A stretch of DNA of 64,000 nucleotides from NCBI GenBank assembly GCA_022539475.1, contig VCMS01000022.1, forward strand, positions 186,001 through 250,000, read 5' to 3'. This DNA is from Gracilaria domingensis. Lineage: Eukaryota > Rhodophyta > Florideophyceae > Gracilariales > Gracilariaceae. Below the pieces are notes generated by a model. The model worked only from the letters and a program-made list of their open reading frames with translations, did not search any database and was not told the DNA's origin. Below, one piece after another: positions 61,961 to 64,000 of the stretch (its first letter is position 1; each line of letters starts with the position of its first letter). The translations under genes were made by a program, and so were the position numbers.

Positions 61961-62867
61961 AGGTTACACGAGCAGTCAGAGATCGATCTTGAGAGACGAA
62001 ATGAATCTGGTTGCGTACTTACAGTCGTTGTGGACGTCGGAAGAAATACAAAGGACGCACGTCAAAGAGTGGTTACCTTCAATCAAGTCAATGTTAGTAG
62101 CAAGACGTAGAACAAGATGGAACATATCGTAAGCAGAACGTAGTTGAACAAATGGAACGAGTTGGAGGCTGAAAACGGGAACCCGATAACCCAAGGCTTA
62201 TTTTCTGCCGTTTACATGTCGCATAGCGCGAACAAACGTGGTGAGGATGGGTTAATTTAGAGCAAAGATACATAGAAGAATATGGAAGAGAACCTACGAA
62301 AAGACTGCACGGAATACATCCGTGATATACGGATGATGTCCGCTTTATGGAGGCGTCCGACGAGGGCGGAGAAAGAGAATGAGGTACGCTTCATGTCCGT
62401 TTAATGGAATCCATTAAGCAGAGATGAAGCGTACTTCATTCTCTTTCTCAGCACGCTACTTCGTAGCGAGTGCGAGGGCGGAAAAAAGTACGACGGAGCG
62501 GAGTAGAACGCGAGAATGTGGATGGCACGGATCACGACGGTAACAGAAGGTCGGACGTCGGACGGGCGGCGGCGGCGGCGGAGGGAAGGGATTTATTTTT
62601 GTGGGCGAGATTGGACAGGTGTACAGCGTACAACGTTGCAAAACCACAGTTTTATAACCAGTGGTAGATAATACGAGAAGTACACCCTTGTGTTGAGGTC
62701 GACGTGTACCTACGTTCCTTTTTGAACGAAAGCACGTGATTTAAACTCAAAAAATATTCTCCGTTCTCAGCATGACGTCGATATTGACTGTCGCTCGACC
62801 TCCTTCTCCCTTCGGACGACCTTCCCTTGCAGTCTTTGTCGTCGTTTCTCGTTCATTTCTTCTTCCC
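61961..62867. other. Promoter-side region of the edge ORF
   Basis: About 900 bases without a gene. It contains one large hairpin, listed separately, and a GGC/GGA-rich patch near 62560-62590. Confidence 0.4.
62369..62449. repeat. Long hairpin, 81 bases
   Basis: Arms GAGAAAGAGAATGA (62369-62382) and TCATTCTCTTTCTC (62436-62449), then GTACGCTTCAT/ATGAAGCGTAC, then a terminal TTAATGGA-A-TCCATTAA. That gives 33 paired bases with one 1x1 mismatch and one 6x6 internal loop. Confidence 0.85.
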
Positions 62868-64000
62868 ATGGTCTACTACTGTACACATAAGAAGCGTGGG
62901 TGCCCCTTCGTTACTCGCCGAGGAGTCTTATCTCTTCAACAGCATGTCAAGCATTGCCCGTTTCGTCTGAAAGCAGCGCTGGAAGACGACAATAGGCGGC
63001 CCATTCGGAGAAGCAAGCGCCTCAAGCTTTCCGCGCCCGCGGCCGCATCTTCCGAAACGGTCACTGCCCCTTGTGGCCTTCCCGAGCCTCCGGTGTCCGA
63101 GGACATCTTTGACCCCACTCCGGGCGCCCCTCTCATTCCGAACACTTCGCATTGTGTTTCTCCTTCCCCGGGTCCCGCGTCATTAGAGCGAGAACACGGA
63201 AGCAGTTCCCGCCCAGTGCCTTCTGAGGAGGCCCTCGGTGATTTGCATATGGATTATCTCACGGTTTTTCTGGCTTCATTAGCTTCCAACCTTGGTCATC
63301 GTGAGTCAGACGAGCTAATTGGGCTACTTCGGGACCCGCGATTCTCGCAAAAGCGATTCAACGAGACCATAACAAGTTCCAAGCGCTGTACAGAACTGAA
63401 GAACGCCATTTTCGAACGATACGCCTCAAAGGACGGTTTCAATCGAAGAACTGTCTCGCCAGAAGGATGTAAGGTCAGCGCCACCCTCTACACGAGAGAC
63501 CCCGTTCAGACACTTGTGAAACAGCTCCAGTTGGCTAACAACGAAAACACATTCTTCCACCCTATACCTCAGACCCACTCCACGAAAATATCTCACCCCA
63601 TGTCCGGCTCTCTCGCAAGAGACGCCACCTCAAAACTTAAGGAAATGGTCATGGGCTCTTTGGATAGTAGAATAGTGTGGTACTCCCAAGAAATAAGTTA
63701 CAGTGAATCTTTCGTAGATCTTCTGCAGTTATACACCGATAAGTCTTCAACAACTGTAAAGCAAACATCTGTTACCGCCTATCCTCTTCACCTCATATTT
63801 CTTAACTTCTCCGACGAGCTACGCCGTAAGTGCATCCGTGATGACCTCACAGTAGTGGCATACTTCGCTACTACAATGATCGAGGTTTCCGCATCTGAAG
63901 CAGGCGCAATGCCATTTGTTTCTAGCAAGTCTCTACGCGACTCCAGGATGCAAATCCTTCAAGAATCTCTTCGTCAAGTCCTGGAGCCCATTCTAAATCT
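62868..64000 (+). CDS. Long ORF with an N-terminal Cys/His finger, open at the window edge (partial)
   Basis: From the ATG at 62868 the frame is open without a stop to the right edge: 377 codons, incomplete at the 3' end. The start is MVYYCTHKKRGCPFVTRRGV, with Cys 5, Cys 12, His 28 and Cys 32 forming a zinc-finger-like unit. A basic, Ser/Pro-rich linker follows, then a folded-looking region (MDYLTVFLASLASNLGHRES; ELIGLLRDPRFSQKRFNETI). Further on, LLQLYTDKSSTTVKQTSVTA and YPLHLIFLNFSDELRRKCIR recall the N-terminal catalytic-side region of KDZ/Plavaka/Tnp2-type transposases (YTDxT...K..S.YPLYLxxxNL...RRK). I judge it a large DNA-transposon protein, or a host gene derived from one, with moderate doubt. 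Confidence 0.6.
   Translation, partial: MVYYCTHKKRGCPFVTRRGVLSLQQHVKHCPFRLKAALEDDNRRPIRRSKRLKLSAPAAASSETVTAPCGLPEPPVSEDIFDPTPGAPLIPNTSHCVSPSPGPASLEREHGSSSRPVPSEEALGDLHMDYLTVFLASLASNLGHRESDELIGLLRDPRFSQKRFNETITSSKRCTELKNAIFERYASKDGFNRRTVSPEGCKVSATLYTRDPVQTLVKQLQLANNENTFFHPIPQTHSTKISHPMSGSLARDATSKLKEMVMGSLDSRIVWYSQEISYSESFVDLLQLYTDKSSTTVKQTSVTAYPLHLIFLNFSDELRRKCIRDDLTVVAYFATTMIEVSASEAGAMPFVSSKSLRDSRMQILQESLRQVLEPILN

Overview
This window looks like nuclear DNA of a photosynthetic eukaryote, most likely a red alga with a compact, intron-poor genome. That is an inference from gene content. Plastid-type proteins (a plant-type ketol-acid reductoisomerase, an HMA1-like envelope P-type ATPase, an RsmE-like rRNA methyltransferase) sit beside eukaryotic core genes (eIF4G, V-ATPase subunit d, cytosolic PheRS alpha, Dre2, PP1 inhibitor-2). 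Nearly all genes read as single exons. The clear exception is V-ATPase subunit d, where four exons with GT-AG introns of 133-156 bases give a 352-residue protein.

Layout. 1-26 kb is a gene-dense host block: YeeE/YedE-like C-terminal half, HMA1-like ATPase, AlkB-like dioxygenase with a zinc finger, PP1 inhibitor-2, V-ATPase d, eIF4G, a small Cys-rich protein, RsmE, a CxxC protein, Dre2, PheRS alpha, an acidic DUF493 protein and a CECR5-type HAD protein. 26.5-45.1 kb is a mobile-element block: a SANT/Myb-like transposon-type ORF, a 919-base run of N, a 12 kb chromodomain LTR retroelement (chromovirus) with near-identical LTRs and a long ORF on the opposite strand, an unknown small ORF followed by a GC hairpin array, a decayed Harbinger-like transposase, and an 828-bp hAT-like element with perfect 8-bp target duplications. 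45.6-54.4 kb is a second host block: PH-domain protein, ubiquitin-like-domain protein, ketol-acid reductoisomerase, organellar TsaD/Qri7 and a membrane-anchored non-specific nuclease. 54.4-64 kb is repeat-rich: CAATCGATTG-type repeats, two LINE remnants, several long hairpins, a degenerate minisatellite, and a long ORF that is still open at the right edge and begins with a Cys/His finger.

How the genes relate. No operon-like logic is expected or seen. Genes come in divergent pairs with short shared promoters (AlkB/PP1 inhibitor-2, V-ATPase d/eIF4G, CxxC protein/Dre2, PheRS alpha/DUF493) and convergent pairs. Several products would act in organelles (HMA1, RsmE, reductoisomerase, TsaD, probably DUF493 and CECR5). 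The most unusual items are the antisense ORF with its own TATA-like box inside the chromovirus, the hairpin arrays near 41 kb and 61-62 kb, and the fully delimited hAT element.
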